A stretch of 64,000 nucleotides of DNA from Arthrobacter oryzae (GCF_030718995.1 NZ_CP132204.1:930001-994000), one strand, 5' to 3'; positions 35,986-44,924 are shown, counted from the first letter of the stretch. Notes: generated by a model not told the origin, from the sequence alone. Translations and numbers: made by a program.

Positions 35986-36687
35986 ATGGCCCACATTTGC
36001 CTGCTGCTCTCCGGAGCCGCGCTGCTGCTCAACGGCCTCGCGGCGCTGGATCTTCTCCCCCGCCGGGACGCTGCCGTGTTCAGCCTGGTCATCGGCAGCA
36101 CCCAACTGGCCCTCGGCGTTGCATTCCTGGGCACTGCCCCTGCGGGGGCTTTACCGGGGAAGGCGAGCGACGGCGGCCCGCACTTACTGCTGGGAGCAGC
36201 CGGAATGTTCCTATTCGGGCTGACCTACGTCTACGTTGGGTTGGATTTCCTGCTGGGACTAGGTTCGCGGGGCCTCGGCTGGTTCTGCGGGATGGTGGCC
36301 GTGTGCGGCCTCCTGCTCGCCGCGACCTGGGCCGGGGCGGATCCGCTTTTGGCCGTTCTCTGGCTCTGCTGGACCTACCTGTGGCTGCTGTTCTTTCTCC
36401 AGTTGGCACTGGGTTTTTCGGGTCTGAAGCCGCTGATCGGCTGGTCCCTTGTCCTCACCAGCGCGGCGTCGGCCACGGTTCCGGCGTTCCTGGGCATCAC
36501 GGGGCAGTGGCCCGACGGTCCCGAAGCGGCACCGTCGGCGGCCGCGGGAGCCTCAGTCCTTGCATTTCTCCTGCTGCTGGCCGCCGGATTCACCTGGCGC
36601 GGGCGGCGCGGGGGGCCAACCGCCCCCCGCGCCGCCGCCGTCGTTGTTCCCGTCGAAAGTCCGCTATCCGGCGAACTCAAGCTCTGA
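35986..36687 (+). CDS. AmiS/UreI-family channel-like protein
   Basis: A 233-residue membrane protein with about seven hydrophobic segments: ICLLLSGAALLLNGLAAL at the start, then VFSLVIGSTQLALGVAFLG, LLLGAAGMFLFGLTYVYVGLD, WFCGMVAVCGLLLAATW and LLAVLWLCWTYLWLLFFLQLALG. These match the AmiS/UreI family of urea, short-chain amide or ammonium-linked channels (NGL...LDLL...VFSLVIGS and WLCWTYLW are typical). ATG preceded by GGGGGG. It is divergent from gdhA across 207 bases and its end overlaps the convergent permease by 24 bases. Likely passes urea, amide or amine-like solutes. Confidence 0.8.
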   Translation: MAHICLLLSGAALLLNGLAALDLLPRRDAAVFSLVIGSTQLALGVAFLGTAPAGALPGKASDGGPHLLLGAAGMFLFGLTYVYVGLDFLLGLGSRGLGWFCGMVAVCGLLLAATWAGADPLLAVLWLCWTYLWLLFFLQLALGFSGLKPLIGWSLVLTSAASATVPAFLGITGQWPDGPEAAPSAAAGASVLAFLLLLAAGFTWRGRRGGPTAPRAAAVVVPVESPLSGELKL

Positions 36688-38139
36688 GGCCCGCACCCGC
36701 TTCTCCACCCGGAGCTCCACGAGGACTCCGGCCAGGAACAGTGCGGGGACGGCCACCAGCAGTCCGGTGGCCGTTTCGACGCTGCCTCCGATGAGGGACG
36801 TGAAGTTGCTGACCACCAGGTACAGCACCCACGCCAGCAGGGCGGACGCGAGCAGCGGGGCGATGAACGTCTGCCATTGCTGGCCGGCCACCCGTTCCCT
36901 GCGGAAATAGGCGACGACGGCCAGGGAACACAGCATGTACAGCACCAGCAGGGCGGCAACGGCGAGGCCGCTGAACCACGAGAACAGCGTCAGCACCGGG
37001 TCAAGTCCCAGCAGCGCGAACGGTGCCACCAGCAGGACGGCCACCGCGGTCTGGATCCAGGCAGCGGCGGCCGGCGCACGGTGCTTGTTGGTGCGGGCAA
37101 CAACTGCCGGCAGGGAACCGCGCAGGGCCAGCGAGTGCAGGTAGCGGTTGATGCCGTTGTGGAAGGCGATGATGCCTGCCAGCAACGAGGTCACCAGCAG
37201 GACGCCGGTGGTGATCCCGGCCCAGGGCCCGAACATCTCGACGATGGGGCCGATCACGAACGAGGTGGCGTCCCCGGATTCCAGGGCGGCGCCGGCGGCA
37301 CCGACGACGTGTGACGGCCCGTAGAAGCTGACCAGCATCCAGGTGATGAAGGAGAAGAACACGGCGATGATGCCCACGGAGAGATATGTGGCCCGCGCAA
37401 CGGTCCGGTGCGGGTCTTTGGCCTCGGCGGAGTAGATGGCCGTGGATTCGAAGCCGAACATGGAGGCCACCGCGAACATGATGGCGACGCCGGGAGCTCC
37501 GCTGGCGATGGCTGCCGGCGCGAAGGAGGCGGCGATATCAAGGCCTTCGGGGCCGCCGCCCTTGAACAGCACGGAGAATCCGAACATCAGGAGGATGGCC
37601 ACTTCCAGGCCCACCAGGACCGCCAGGACACGGGCGCCGAGCTCGATGTTCATGGAGCCCAGGACCTGGACCCCGGCCATGGTGACCACAGCCAGCAGCC
37701 ACCACGGAACAGGTAACCCGGCAGAGGCCAGCAGGCCGGAAAACGCCGCTCCGTACAGTCCGTACATTGCCGCCTGCACCGTGCTGTAGGCCAGGAGGGC
37801 AAGCCATGCCGCCCCGGCGCCCACCCTGCGCCCGAACGCGGCGGTCACATAGGCGTAAAAGGCGCCGTTGGTCTGCACCTTCCGACTCATGGCCACGAAC
37901 CCCACGGCGAAAATGACAATAACGATGCCGACGACTAGGTAGGCCCCCGGGGCGCCGGCCCCGTTGCCGAGCGCGGCCGCGAGCGGTGCCGCGCCCACGA
38001 TGCCGGTCAGCGGGGCCTGCGCTGACAGGACAAAGAACAGGATGCCCAGGACGCCGATGCTGCCTGCGCGCAGGGCGGTGGAGTGTTCCTGGCGGGAACC
38101 GGGCTCTGCGGTCCGGGATTCGGGATTCGAAATACTCAT
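36664..38139 (-). CDS. APC-superfamily amino acid/amine permease
   Basis: A 491-residue polytopic transporter with about 12-13 helices. APC signatures include ILFFVLSAQAPLTGIVGAAPLAAALGNG near helix 1, AMSRKVQTNGAFYAYVTAAFGRRVG, and SMFGFESTAIYSAEAKDPHRTVARATY at helix 6, where FESTAIY matches the substrate-site helix of this group. ATG at 38139 with AGAAGGA. It is divergent from the aldehyde dehydrogenase, separated by 264 bases. Given the neighbouring amine oxidase and dehydrogenase, import of an aromatic amine or its amino acid is a reasonable guess. Confidence 0.92.
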   Translation of the reverse strand: MSISNPESRTAEPGSRQEHSTALRAGSIGVLGILFFVLSAQAPLTGIVGAAPLAAALGNGAGAPGAYLVVGIVIVIFAVGFVAMSRKVQTNGAFYAYVTAAFGRRVGAGAAWLALLAYSTVQAAMYGLYGAAFSGLLASAGLPVPWWLLAVVTMAGVQVLGSMNIELGARVLAVLVGLEVAILLMFGFSVLFKGGGPEGLDIAASFAPAAIASGAPGVAIMFAVASMFGFESTAIYSAEAKDPHRTVARATYLSVGIIAVFFSFITWMLVSFYGPSHVVGAAGAALESGDATSFVIGPIVEMFGPWAGITTGVLLVTSLLAGIIAFHNGINRYLHSLALRGSLPAVVARTNKHRAPAAAAWIQTAVAVLLVAPFALLGLDPVLTLFSWFSGLAVAALLVLYMLCSLAVVAYFRRERVAGQQWQTFIAPLLASALLAWVLYLVVSNFTSLIGGSVETATGLLVAVPALFLAGVLVELRVEKRVRASELEFAG

Positions 38140-38403
38140 TTGATCCTTCTAACGGTCATGAGTGCTGGGGGGAGTGAAATCCAGCATGGCAGTCGCCGCC
38201 CGAGGCGGCTTGTCTGGCAGCGATCAGTTGTTGTTCCTGAGCGCACGCGAGGCATCCAGTGCGGCCCCCTCCGGGGCTGTTCGCTCCCGCACAACAGCTC
38301 TTCGCGGATAGACAAGACGTCCCGCGGGCGGGCGGGCAGACTCGAGACAAGGCCCCGGGCCATGTCGGCCGGTGCGCATTGCCTACTCGAAGTGGAGTAC
38401 CCC

Positions 38404-39813
38404 ATGGAAACTTACGACGCCCTGCTGGCCTCGATCACCCCGGACGCCGGCGAAACCCGGGCCATCCTCGACCCGGCCACCGGCACGCTCGTGGGCACCG
38501 CCCCCGTCCATACCGTCCAGGACCTCGAGGCGGCCGTTGCCGCCGCGGCCGCGGCCCAGCCCGCGTGGGCAGCCCTGGGCCACGGCGCCCGGTCCGCCGC
38601 GCTCCTCAAAGCAGCCGACGCCGTCGAACGCTCCGCCGAAGAACTCGCCCGTCTGCTCTCCCGCGAGCAGGGCAAACCGCTGAACGGCCCCAACGCCCGC
38701 TTCGAGGTCGGCGCCTGCGCGGCCTGGCTGCGCGTCGCCGCCGGCACGCCGCTGGACCCGGAAACCGTGGTGGACGACGGCGAAACCCGTGCCGAACTGC
38801 ACTACCGGCCCATCGGCGTCGTGGGAGCGATCGGCCCGTGGAACTGGCCCATGATGATCACCGTCTGGCAGATCGCCCCCGCCCTGCGGATGGGCAACGC
38901 CGTGGTGGTCAAGCCCTCGGAATACACGCCGCTCTCCGTCCTGGCCCTGGCCAAGGTCCTCAACGAGGAACTCCCCGAAGGCCTCCTGACCGTTGTCAGC
39001 GGCGGCCGCGACGTCGGCGCCCGGCTGGCCGAACACCCCGCCATCGGCAAGGTCATGTTCACCGGCTCCACCGCCACCGGCAAGGCGATCATCAAGTCCT
39101 CCGCGGAGACGGTGAAGCGCCTCACCCTGGAACTCGGCGGGAACGACGCCGGCATCGTCCTGCCCGACGCCGACCCCAAAGCCATCGCCGAGGGCCTCTT
39201 CTGGGGCGCCTTCATCAACACCGGCCAGACCTGCGCGGCGCTCAAGCGCCTGTACGTCCACGACTCGCTGTATGAGGCCGTTTGCGCGGAACTCACGGCG
39301 GTGGCCGCCGCGATGCCCATGGGCGTCGGGCTGGACGAGAACAACGTCCTCGGCCCGCTCCAGAACAGAGCCCAGTACGACATCGTGGCCGGGCTCGTGG
39401 AAACCGCCCGGGACTCCGGCGCCCGGATCCTGACCGGCGGCAACCCGGACCCGGACCAGCCCGGCCACTTCTACCCCGCCACCCTCGTGGCCGACATCGA
39501 CAACAGCAACCCGCTGGTGGCCGAGGAACAGTTCGGCCCGGCCCTGCCGATCATCCGCTACGGAACCGTCGACGAGGCTGTAGCGATGGCGAACGCGCTC
39601 GACGTCGGGCTCGGAGCCTCCGTCTGGTCCTCGGATCCGGCTCGGGCCCGCGAGGTGGCCGCCCGGCTCGAGGCCGGCACCGTCTGGATCAACAAACACG
39701 GCGCCGTGGACCCCCGCATTCCCTTCGGCGGCGCCAAGCAGTCCGGCTACGGCCTGGAGTTCGGCGTCGAAGGCCTCAAAGCCCTGGGTGTTCCGCAGGT
39801 GATCAACGGCTAG
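38404..39813 (+). CDS. NAD(P)-dependent aldehyde dehydrogenase
   Basis: A 469-residue aldehyde dehydrogenase with catalytic Cys277 (NTGQTCAALKR), general base Glu243 (LELGGND), oxyanion Asn147 (PWNWP) and the PFGGAKQSGYG end motif. ATG at 38404 behind GGAG; the open frame extends upstream but without start signals. It is divergent from the permease and ends at palindromic element copy 2. With the amine oxidase about 6 kb away, the product aldehyde (phenylacetaldehyde or 4-hydroxyphenylacetaldehyde) is a likely substrate, but family similarity alone does not define it. Confidence 0.93.
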   Translation: METYDALLASITPDAGETRAILDPATGTLVGTAPVHTVQDLEAAVAAAAAAQPAWAALGHGARSAALLKAADAVERSAEELARLLSREQGKPLNGPNARFEVGACAAWLRVAAGTPLDPETVVDDGETRAELHYRPIGVVGAIGPWNWPMMITVWQIAPALRMGNAVVVKPSEYTPLSVLALAKVLNEELPEGLLTVVSGGRDVGARLAEHPAIGKVMFTGSTATGKAIIKSSAETVKRLTLELGGNDAGIVLPDADPKAIAEGLFWGAFINTGQTCAALKRLYVHDSLYEAVCAELTAVAAAMPMGVGLDENNVLGPLQNRAQYDIVAGLVETARDSGARILTGGNPDPDQPGHFYPATLVADIDNSNPLVAEEQFGPALPIIRYGTVDEAVAMANALDVGLGASVWSSDPARAREVAARLEAGTVWINKHGAVDPRIPFGGAKQSGYGLEFGVEGLKALGVPQVING

Positions 39814-39816
39814 GAA

Positions 39817-39881
39817 GGAGTTTTTGTCCACTTAGAGGGACTTCAGCCCCGGTTTGCGCCCATTATCTGGACAAAAACTCC
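39817..39881. repeat. Palindromic repeat element, copy 2, between convergent genes
   Basis: GGAGTTTTTGTCCA (39817-39830) and TGGACAAAAACTCC (39868-39881) are exact inverted arms. The right arm, extended to 39863, is identical to the 19-bp arm of copy 1. It starts three bases after the aldehyde dehydrogenase stop and includes the last base of the nagB stop, so it can serve as a bidirectional terminator. Confidence 0.8.
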
Positions 39882-40690
39882 TAGACTGCCGGCTGCCGCA
39901 TCCACGGCCTGGTGGGCGTCTGGCCCAGCTGGTCGTTGAACTCCTGGGCTTCGCGGTAATACTCCAGCATGGAGAGCCGGGACGCGGCCGCCGGATCCAG
40001 GATCACCACGGCCCGGCGGTGCATCTGCAGCACCGAGGCGGGGCAATGGGCGCTGACCGGGCCTTCCACCATGGCCTGGACGGCATCAGCCTTGTTCTCC
40101 CCGATGGCCACCAGCACCGCCAGCCTGGCTTCGCGGATGGTCCCCAGTCCCTGGGTCAGGCACAGCCTTGGAACGTCGCCCGCCGGGAAGAACCGGGCGT
40201 TGTCCGCACGGGTGGCTCCTGCCAGGGTCTTTACCCGGGTGCGGGACACCAGCGACGAGGTGGGCTCGTTGAACCCGATATGGCCGTTGGCGCCGATTCC
40301 GAGGATCTGGATGTCCACACCGCCGGCGGCCGTGATGGCGGCGTCGTAACGGTCGGCCTCGGCAACGAGGTCCGGGGCGTCGCCCTGCGGCGTGAAGAGC
40401 TGCCCGGGCGGCAGGTCCACGTGGCCAACGAATTCCCGCCGGATGGTGGAGTGGTAGCTCTGTTCGTGCTCCGGCGGCAGCCCGGCGTATTCGTCCAGGG
40501 TGAAGGCCGTGACCCGGCTGAAGCTGAGCTGTTCGTCGCGGTGCCGGCGGATCAGCTCCTGGTACGTGGACCTCGGCGAACCGCCCGTGGCGAGCCCGAG
40601 GACGGCCGGGCCCTGCCTCACCCGGGCCTCGATGATGTCCGCGGCCCTGCCGCCTACGTGTTCTGCGGACTCACACAGAATGATCTGCAC
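39881..40690 (-). CDS. nagB: Glucosamine-6-phosphate deaminase
   Basis: A 269-residue NagB that converts glucosamine 6-phosphate to fructose 6-phosphate and ammonia. Catalytic Asp66 (FTLDEYAGL), His137 in GIGANGHIGFNEP and the phosphate-binding GLATGGSPRSTY are seen. The start overlaps the nagA end by 20 bases, so it is the last gene of the EIIC-nagA-nagB operon. Its stop codon abuts palindromic element copy 2. Length matches the family. Confidence 0.96.
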   Translation of the reverse strand: MQIILCESAEHVGGRAADIIEARVRQGPAVLGLATGGSPRSTYQELIRRHRDEQLSFSRVTAFTLDEYAGLPPEHEQSYHSTIRREFVGHVDLPPGQLFTPQGDAPDLVAEADRYDAAITAAGGVDIQILGIGANGHIGFNEPTSSLVSRTRVKTLAGATRADNARFFPAGDVPRLCLTQGLGTIREARLAVLVAIGENKADAVQAMVEGPVSAHCPASVLQMHRRAVVILDPAAASRLSMLEYYREAQEFNDQLGQTPTRPWMRQPAV

Positions 40691-41942
40691 GCGTATTCCT
40701 TTCCTGCAGTAGTGGTGTGCCGGCCCGGTAGACCTGCACCAGTTCGAGTTCTTCGGTGGCCACCAGTACGTCGGCCCGTTTCCCCGCGGCGAGGGAGCCC
40801 AGGGGCGTGGAACCAGGTTGGCTGGCGTCCGTGTGGTCCAGGCCCATCAGGCGGGCCGGAGTGGCTGAGGCCGCCGTGACGGCATCGGCCAGGGGCACGC
40901 CCCACCCGACGCAGCGTTGGACGTTTTCCAGCAGAAGGCTTGTTGCCCCGGCGATCGCCCCGGGACGGCCATCGTCCGCGGAAACCAGCCTGGCCACCCG
41001 GTCCTGGACCAGCACGTCCAGGCTGCCGAGCGTGTACAGGCCGTCGGTCATCCCGGCCGCCGCCATCGCATCGGTAATCAGCGCTATCGACCCCGGCCCC
41101 ACCAGGCTGAAGACCATGCGGACAATCTCCGGGTCCAGATGGACGCCGTCGGCAATCAGCTCCAGGACCATCCGGTCCGGCGACTGCCGCGCGGCCTGCA
41201 GGAGGACAGGGATAGGCCCCGGCGCCCGGTGGCCCAGCGGAGGCATCCGGTTGAACAGGTGGGTGGCGGACCACGGCCCGTCCCCTCCCCCGAGCACTTC
41301 CCGCGTCCGGGCCGCCGTGGCGTCCGTGTGGCCGATCGACGGCACCACCCGGTAGTCCCGGCACAGGGCCACCAGCTCAGCAAAGTGAGCGGTTTCCGGT
41401 GCCAGCGTGAGGGAGCGGACCGTGCCCTGTCCCGCTTCGAGCCATTCCTTCAGGAGTCCGGGGTCGCCGTCGATGATGGCCGCCGGGTCCTGGGCCCCGC
41501 ACATGCTCCTGGTGATGAAGGGGCCTTCCAGGTGCAGGCCGGCCAATGTGCCGTCCTGCACCAGCGCCCGCAGCACTTCGATCTGCCCGAGCAGCACGTC
41601 CGGGTGGGCCGAAACGAGCGAGCCGAGAACCGACGTCGTTCCCTGCGCCGCGTAGTAACCCGCCGCGAGGCGGGCGCCCTCCGCATCCGCGGAGAAGGTG
41701 TGCCCGACGGCGCCGTGGCAGTGGACGTCCACCAGGCCGGGCAGGATGAGCGGAACCTGTGTTGTTTCGACGTCGACGCCGGCGGGCAGCTCCGCCGTCG
41801 GCCCGGCCCATACGATGCTGCCCCCGGCGATCACCACGGTGCCGTCGTCGATCATTCCGTCGCCGCTCCGGCCGGTGACGAGGCGCCCCCGCAGCCCCAG
41901 GTCGATGTCGCCTTTCCCCGGCAGCGTCAAGTCAGCTCGCAT
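40671..41942 (-). CDS. nagA: N-acetylglucosamine-6-phosphate deacetylase
   Basis: A 423-residue amidohydrolase removing acetate from N-acetylglucosamine 6-phosphate. The metal and catalytic positions are visible: VDVHCHG (His74, His76), Glu139 in HLEGPFI, His205 in SIGHTDAT, His228 in ATHLFNRM and Asp in LITDAMAAAG. The ATG overlaps the EIIC stop by 11 bases and its own end overlaps nagB by 20, giving a tightly coupled operon for sugar uptake, deacetylation and deamination. Confidence 0.96.
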   Translation of the reverse strand: MRADLTLPGKGDIDLGLRGRLVTGRSGDGMIDDGTVVIAGGSIVWAGPTAELPAGVDVETTQVPLILPGLVDVHCHGAVGHTFSADAEGARLAAGYYAAQGTTSVLGSLVSAHPDVLLGQIEVLRALVQDGTLAGLHLEGPFITRSMCGAQDPAAIIDGDPGLLKEWLEAGQGTVRSLTLAPETAHFAELVALCRDYRVVPSIGHTDATAARTREVLGGGDGPWSATHLFNRMPPLGHRAPGPIPVLLQAARQSPDRMVLELIADGVHLDPEIVRMVFSLVGPGSIALITDAMAAAGMTDGLYTLGSLDVLVQDRVARLVSADDGRPGAIAGATSLLLENVQRCVGWGVPLADAVTAASATPARLMGLDHTDASQPGSTPLGSLAAGKRADVLVATEELELVQVYRAGTPLLQERNTRADHSV

Positions 41943-43206
41943 CGGCCTTGGCCATTGAACCGTTCTCGTCGGTCTCGTCTTCGCGGCCCATGGTGCGCAG
42001 GTTCCAGCGCCGGATCACGAAGCGGAACGTCACGTAATACACGGCCGCGTAGCCCAGGCCGATGGGGACCAGCCAGAGCGGATTCTGGGCGATCCCGAAG
42101 TTCAGCAGGTAGTCGATGGCTCCGGCGGAGAAGCCGAACCCGTGGTGGATGCCCAGGAAGTTGACCAGCATCATGGAGGTTCCGGTCAGGACGGCGTGGA
42201 CGAGGTAGAGCGGCCAGGCCACGAACATGAAGGAGAATTCCAGCGGTTCGGTGATGCCGGTGAGGAACGCCGTAAGGCCGGTGGAGAGCATGACGCCGCC
42301 GACGATCTTCTTCTGGGACGGCTTGGCCTCGTGCCAGATGGCGAGGGCCGCAGCCGGCAGGGCAAACATCATGATGGGGAAGAACCCGGTCATGAACACG
42401 CCTGCTGAGGGGTCGCCGGCGAAGAACCGGTTCAGGTCGCCGTGCGTGCCGTTGTAGTCGCCGATGATGAACCAGACGATCGAGTTCAGGATGTGGTGCA
42501 GGCCCAGCGGGATGAGCAGCCGGTTGAGCGTGCCGTAGATTCCGCTGCCCACCACGGTGTTGTCCGCCACCGTGTTGCCGACCGCCGTCAGCCCGGAATT
42601 GAAGAGGGGGTAGATGAGTGCCATGACCACGCCGATCACGATCGCGGCGAAGGAGGTCAGGATGGGCACCAGCCGGCGGCCGGCGAAGAATCCAAGCCAG
42701 TCCGGCAGGGTGGTCCGGTGGAACTTCTGCCACAGCCATGCGGTGGTCAGGCCCATTACGATGCCGGCCAGCACGCCGTAGTTGATGACGGGATCCTTGC
42801 CGCCCTCCGGGGCGGCGCCCAGCACCAGCGGTGCCATGACTTTGAAAACGTTGGTCAGGACCAGGAAGCCGACGACGGCGGCCAGCGCCGTGGACCCGTC
42901 GCCCTTCTTGGCGAAGCCGAAGGAAATGCCGACGGCGAAGAGCAGGGGCAGGTTCTCAAACAGGGCCCCGCCGGCCGCGCCGATCACCTGGGCAACGGTA
43001 GACAGGCCTTCGAACCTGCCCAGCAGGTCGTCCTGGCCCAGCCGCAGGAGGAGTGCGGCGGCGGGAAGTGCTGCGATGGGGAGCATGAGGCTGCGGCCGA
43101 AGCGCTGCATGTTCTGCAGCGCTTTGCCGCTGCCTTTGGCCTTTCCCGGCGCCGGCGAGGCCAGCGGGCCGGCCCCGGCGGAAGCGGAGGGGTTTTCCGT
43201 GGACAT
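41932..43206 (-). CDS. PTS transporter subunit EIIC, N-acetylglucosamine type
   Basis: A 424-residue membrane permease of the glucose/GlcNAc PTS group, with about ten hydrophobic segments: QRFGRSLMLPIAALPAAALLLRLG, LLFAVGISFGFAKK, and the GITEPLEFSFMFVAP-like motif (LTGITEPLEFSFMFVAW) conserved in GlcNAc EIIC proteins. It lacks EIIB and EIIA domains; these are separate genes on the other strand (43391-44154). It is the first gene of the nagA/nagB operon and starts beside the dre-like palindrome. Substrate GlcNAc is inferred from the operon. Confidence 0.93.
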   Translation of the reverse strand: MSTENPSASAGAGPLASPAPGKAKGSGKALQNMQRFGRSLMLPIAALPAAALLLRLGQDDLLGRFEGLSTVAQVIGAAGGALFENLPLLFAVGISFGFAKKGDGSTALAAVVGFLVLTNVFKVMAPLVLGAAPEGGKDPVINYGVLAGIVMGLTTAWLWQKFHRTTLPDWLGFFAGRRLVPILTSFAAIVIGVVMALIYPLFNSGLTAVGNTVADNTVVGSGIYGTLNRLLIPLGLHHILNSIVWFIIGDYNGTHGDLNRFFAGDPSAGVFMTGFFPIMMFALPAAALAIWHEAKPSQKKIVGGVMLSTGLTAFLTGITEPLEFSFMFVAWPLYLVHAVLTGTSMMLVNFLGIHHGFGFSAGAIDYLLNFGIAQNPLWLVPIGLGYAAVYYVTFRFVIRRWNLRTMGREDETDENGSMAKADAS

Positions 43207-43268
43207 GTGGTTCCTCGTTTCGAAAAGGGTGCTTGTGCGGGGATGCGGGATTCAGTAGAGTTTTGCTA

Positions 43269-43284
43269 ACTGGTTATAACCAGT
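43269..43284. promoter_or_regulatory. dre-like palindromic operator (DasR/NagR type)
   Basis: ACTGGTTATAACCAGT is a perfect 16-bp palindrome between the divergent EIIC and EIIB genes. Its outer ACTGGT/ACCAGT fits the DasR response-element pattern (ACTGGTCTAGACCACT-like) with an altered centre. The DasR/NagR-type regulator is encoded at 44159. Confidence 0.8.
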
Positions 43285-43298
43285 GACAATCATCACTG
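43281..43298. promoter_or_regulatory. CRP/GlxR-like site overlapping the dre-like operator
   Basis: CAGTGA-N6-TCACTG is an exact 6-bp inverted repeat with the GTGA/TCAC core and six-base spacing of the CRP family. Its first four bases overlap the end of the dre-like palindrome, suggesting competition or joint control. Confidence 0.5.
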
Positions 43299-43390
43299 TG
43301 AAGTGCACCGGGCTTAGTTGTCAACCTCAGGCAGGAAAAAAGAACTTCCGGCCCGCCGGCCTTCACCGCGAACCATCAACAGGAGTGGAC

Positions 43391-43621
43391 ATGTCCAAAG
43401 CAGAGATCATCCTTGCCGCGCTGGGCGGCGCCGACAACGTGGAAGAAATTGAAGGGTGCATCACCCGCCTGCGCACCGAAGTGGTGGACGCTGCCCGCGT
43501 GGACGAGGCCGCCCTCAAGGCCGCGGGCGCCCACGGCGTCATGATGTCCGGCACGGTGGTCCAGGTTGTGGTGGGTCCCGAGGCCGAGAGCCTGGCTGAA
43601 GACATCCAGGACCTGATGTGA
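43391..43621 (+). CDS. PTS EIIB domain protein, glucose/GlcNAc type
   Basis: A 76-residue free-standing EIIB. The phosphorylated cysteine is Cys23 in EEIEGCITRLRTEV, a standard EIIB-Glc sequence. ATG at 43391 with AGGAG at good spacing. It passes phosphate from EIIA (next gene, overlapping by four bases) to sugar at the EIIC encoded divergently. Full length for the domain. Confidence 0.95.
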   Translation: MSKAEIILAALGGADNVEEIEGCITRLRTEVVDAARVDEAALKAAGAHGVMMSGTVVQVVVGPEAESLAEDIQDLM

Positions 43622-44154
43622 GCACGCCTGACGTGAGCACCGCAGGTACCGGCACGGCAGAAGCAGGCGGGCAGGCCACGCCCATCAGCGTGGCCTCGCC
43701 CCTGCCCGGCTGGCTCATCCCGCTGGGCGAGGTACCGGACCCGGTGTTCGCCAAAGGCCTTGTGGGCGGAGGCGCCGCCGTCATCCCGGACGACGACGCC
43801 GGTGTGCTCACCGCCGTCGCGCCACTGGACGGCCGCGTCATCAAGGTCATGCCGCACGCCTACATCGTCCAGCACGCCTCCGGGCCCGCAGTCCTGGTCC
43901 ACGTGGGCATCGACACGGTGGGCCTGAAGGGCGAGGGCTTCAGCGTGCTGGCGCAGAAGGGCGACCATGTCCGGGCCGGCGATCCGATGATCAGCGTTGA
44001 TGTCAGCTTTGTCCGGTCAAAAAACCTCAGCATGTGCAGCCCCGTGGTGATCCTGGACAGCGCACCGGACGCAATTGAACCTCCTGCCTCCGGCGGCCGC
44101 GTGGAAGCCGGCGGGCACCTGTTCGACCTGCCGGGACAACTTCCGGAAAAATAG
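43618..44154 (+). CDS. PTS EIIA domain protein, glucose type
   Basis: A 178-residue EIIA of the glucose-specific (Crr-like) family with the two active-site histidines His80 (VMPHAYIV) and His95 (LVHVGIDTVGLKGEGF), the latter being the phospho-acceptor. GTG start at 43618 overlaps the EIIB stop (GTGA). It has a low-complexity N-terminal extension of about 25 residues. It would also be the natural point for PTS-linked signalling in this locus. Confidence 0.94.
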   Translation: MSTPDVSTAGTGTAEAGGQATPISVASPLPGWLIPLGEVPDPVFAKGLVGGGAAVIPDDDAGVLTAVAPLDGRVIKVMPHAYIVQHASGPAVLVHVGIDTVGLKGEGFSVLAQKGDHVRAGDPMISVDVSFVRSKNLSMCSPVVILDSAPDAIEPPASGGRVEAGGHLFDLPGQLPEK

Positions 44155-44158
44155 ACGG

Positions 44159-44878
44159 ATGGATACCGCAGGGGAACTAAAACACGTCTGGGTGCGCCGG
44201 CAGCTCCAGGACCTCGTCGCCACCACGCTGCGACCCGGGGACGCGCTGCTGGGCGAACGCCAACTGGAGGAGCAGTTCGGCGTCTCCCGCATTACGGTGC
44301 GCCGGGCGATTTCGGACCTCGTCCAGGACGGTGCCCTGGTGCGGATCAAGGGCAAGGGGACCTTTGTGTCCCACGGACTGGTGCGCTCAACCCTGCATCT
44401 GGCCTCCTTCAATGAGGACATGCGGGCGGCCGGCTTCGAACCCAGCACCCGGGTCATCACTGCCACAACGGCGGAACCGGCCGCCGCCGCGGCCGAGCAT
44501 TTGGGACTGGCTCCGGGGCAGGACGCCTACCAGGTCCGCAGGCTGCGCCTGGCCAACGGCGCGCCCGTCAGCGTGGACGAATCCTGGCTGCCTCCCCGGC
44601 TCCTGCCGGACCTGCTCTCGGAGGACCTGACCGGTTCCCTCTACCGGGTGCTCGCTGCCTCCGGGCATCCGGTGCAGCATGTGGAGCAGACGGTGGAGGC
44701 CGCTGCCGCTCCGGAGGAAACCGCGGCCCTGCTCGACATCGAGCCCGGCGCGCCCGTGCTGCTTTTCCGGCGTCGGTCATTCACCGGGGAGGACGATCCG
44801 GGCACGCCCATCGAATACTCCATTTCGACCTACCGCTCGGACCGGTACCAGGTGTCGATGCGGCTGGCGCTGGGCTGA
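44159..44878 (+). CDS. GntR/UTRA-family regulator (DasR/NagR-like)
   Basis: A 239-residue GntR regulator of the HutC/UTRA type: winged helix in residues about 8-75 (GDALLGERQLEEQFGVSRITVRRAISDLVQDGALVRIKGKGTFV) and a UTRA ligand domain (HLASFNEDMRAAGFEPSTRVI, LRRLRLANGAPVSVDESWLP, PIEYSISTYRSDRY-like end). ATG at 44159, four bases after EIIA. It matches DasR/NagR, which bind dre sites and respond to aminosugar phosphates; the perfect palindrome at 43269-43284 is its likely operator. Confidence 0.93.
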   Translation: MDTAGELKHVWVRRQLQDLVATTLRPGDALLGERQLEEQFGVSRITVRRAISDLVQDGALVRIKGKGTFVSHGLVRSTLHLASFNEDMRAAGFEPSTRVITATTAEPAAAAAEHLGLAPGQDAYQVRRLRLANGAPVSVDESWLPPRLLPDLLSEDLTGSLYRVLAASGHPVQHVEQTVEAAAAPEETAALLDIEPGAPVLLFRRRSFTGEDDPGTPIEYSISTYRSDRYQVSMRLALG

Positions 44879-44924
44879 GCCGTCCTGTCCGCATCCGGGC
44901 GCAGGTCGTGAAAGCATACGGATC

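Noticed and set aside
38140-38403. Riboswitch or leader RNA before the aldehyde dehydrogenase
   Set aside because: A GCCGCC-CGA-GGCGGC hairpin (38195-38209) lies in the 264-base divergent gap, but no known riboswitch pattern could be recognised.
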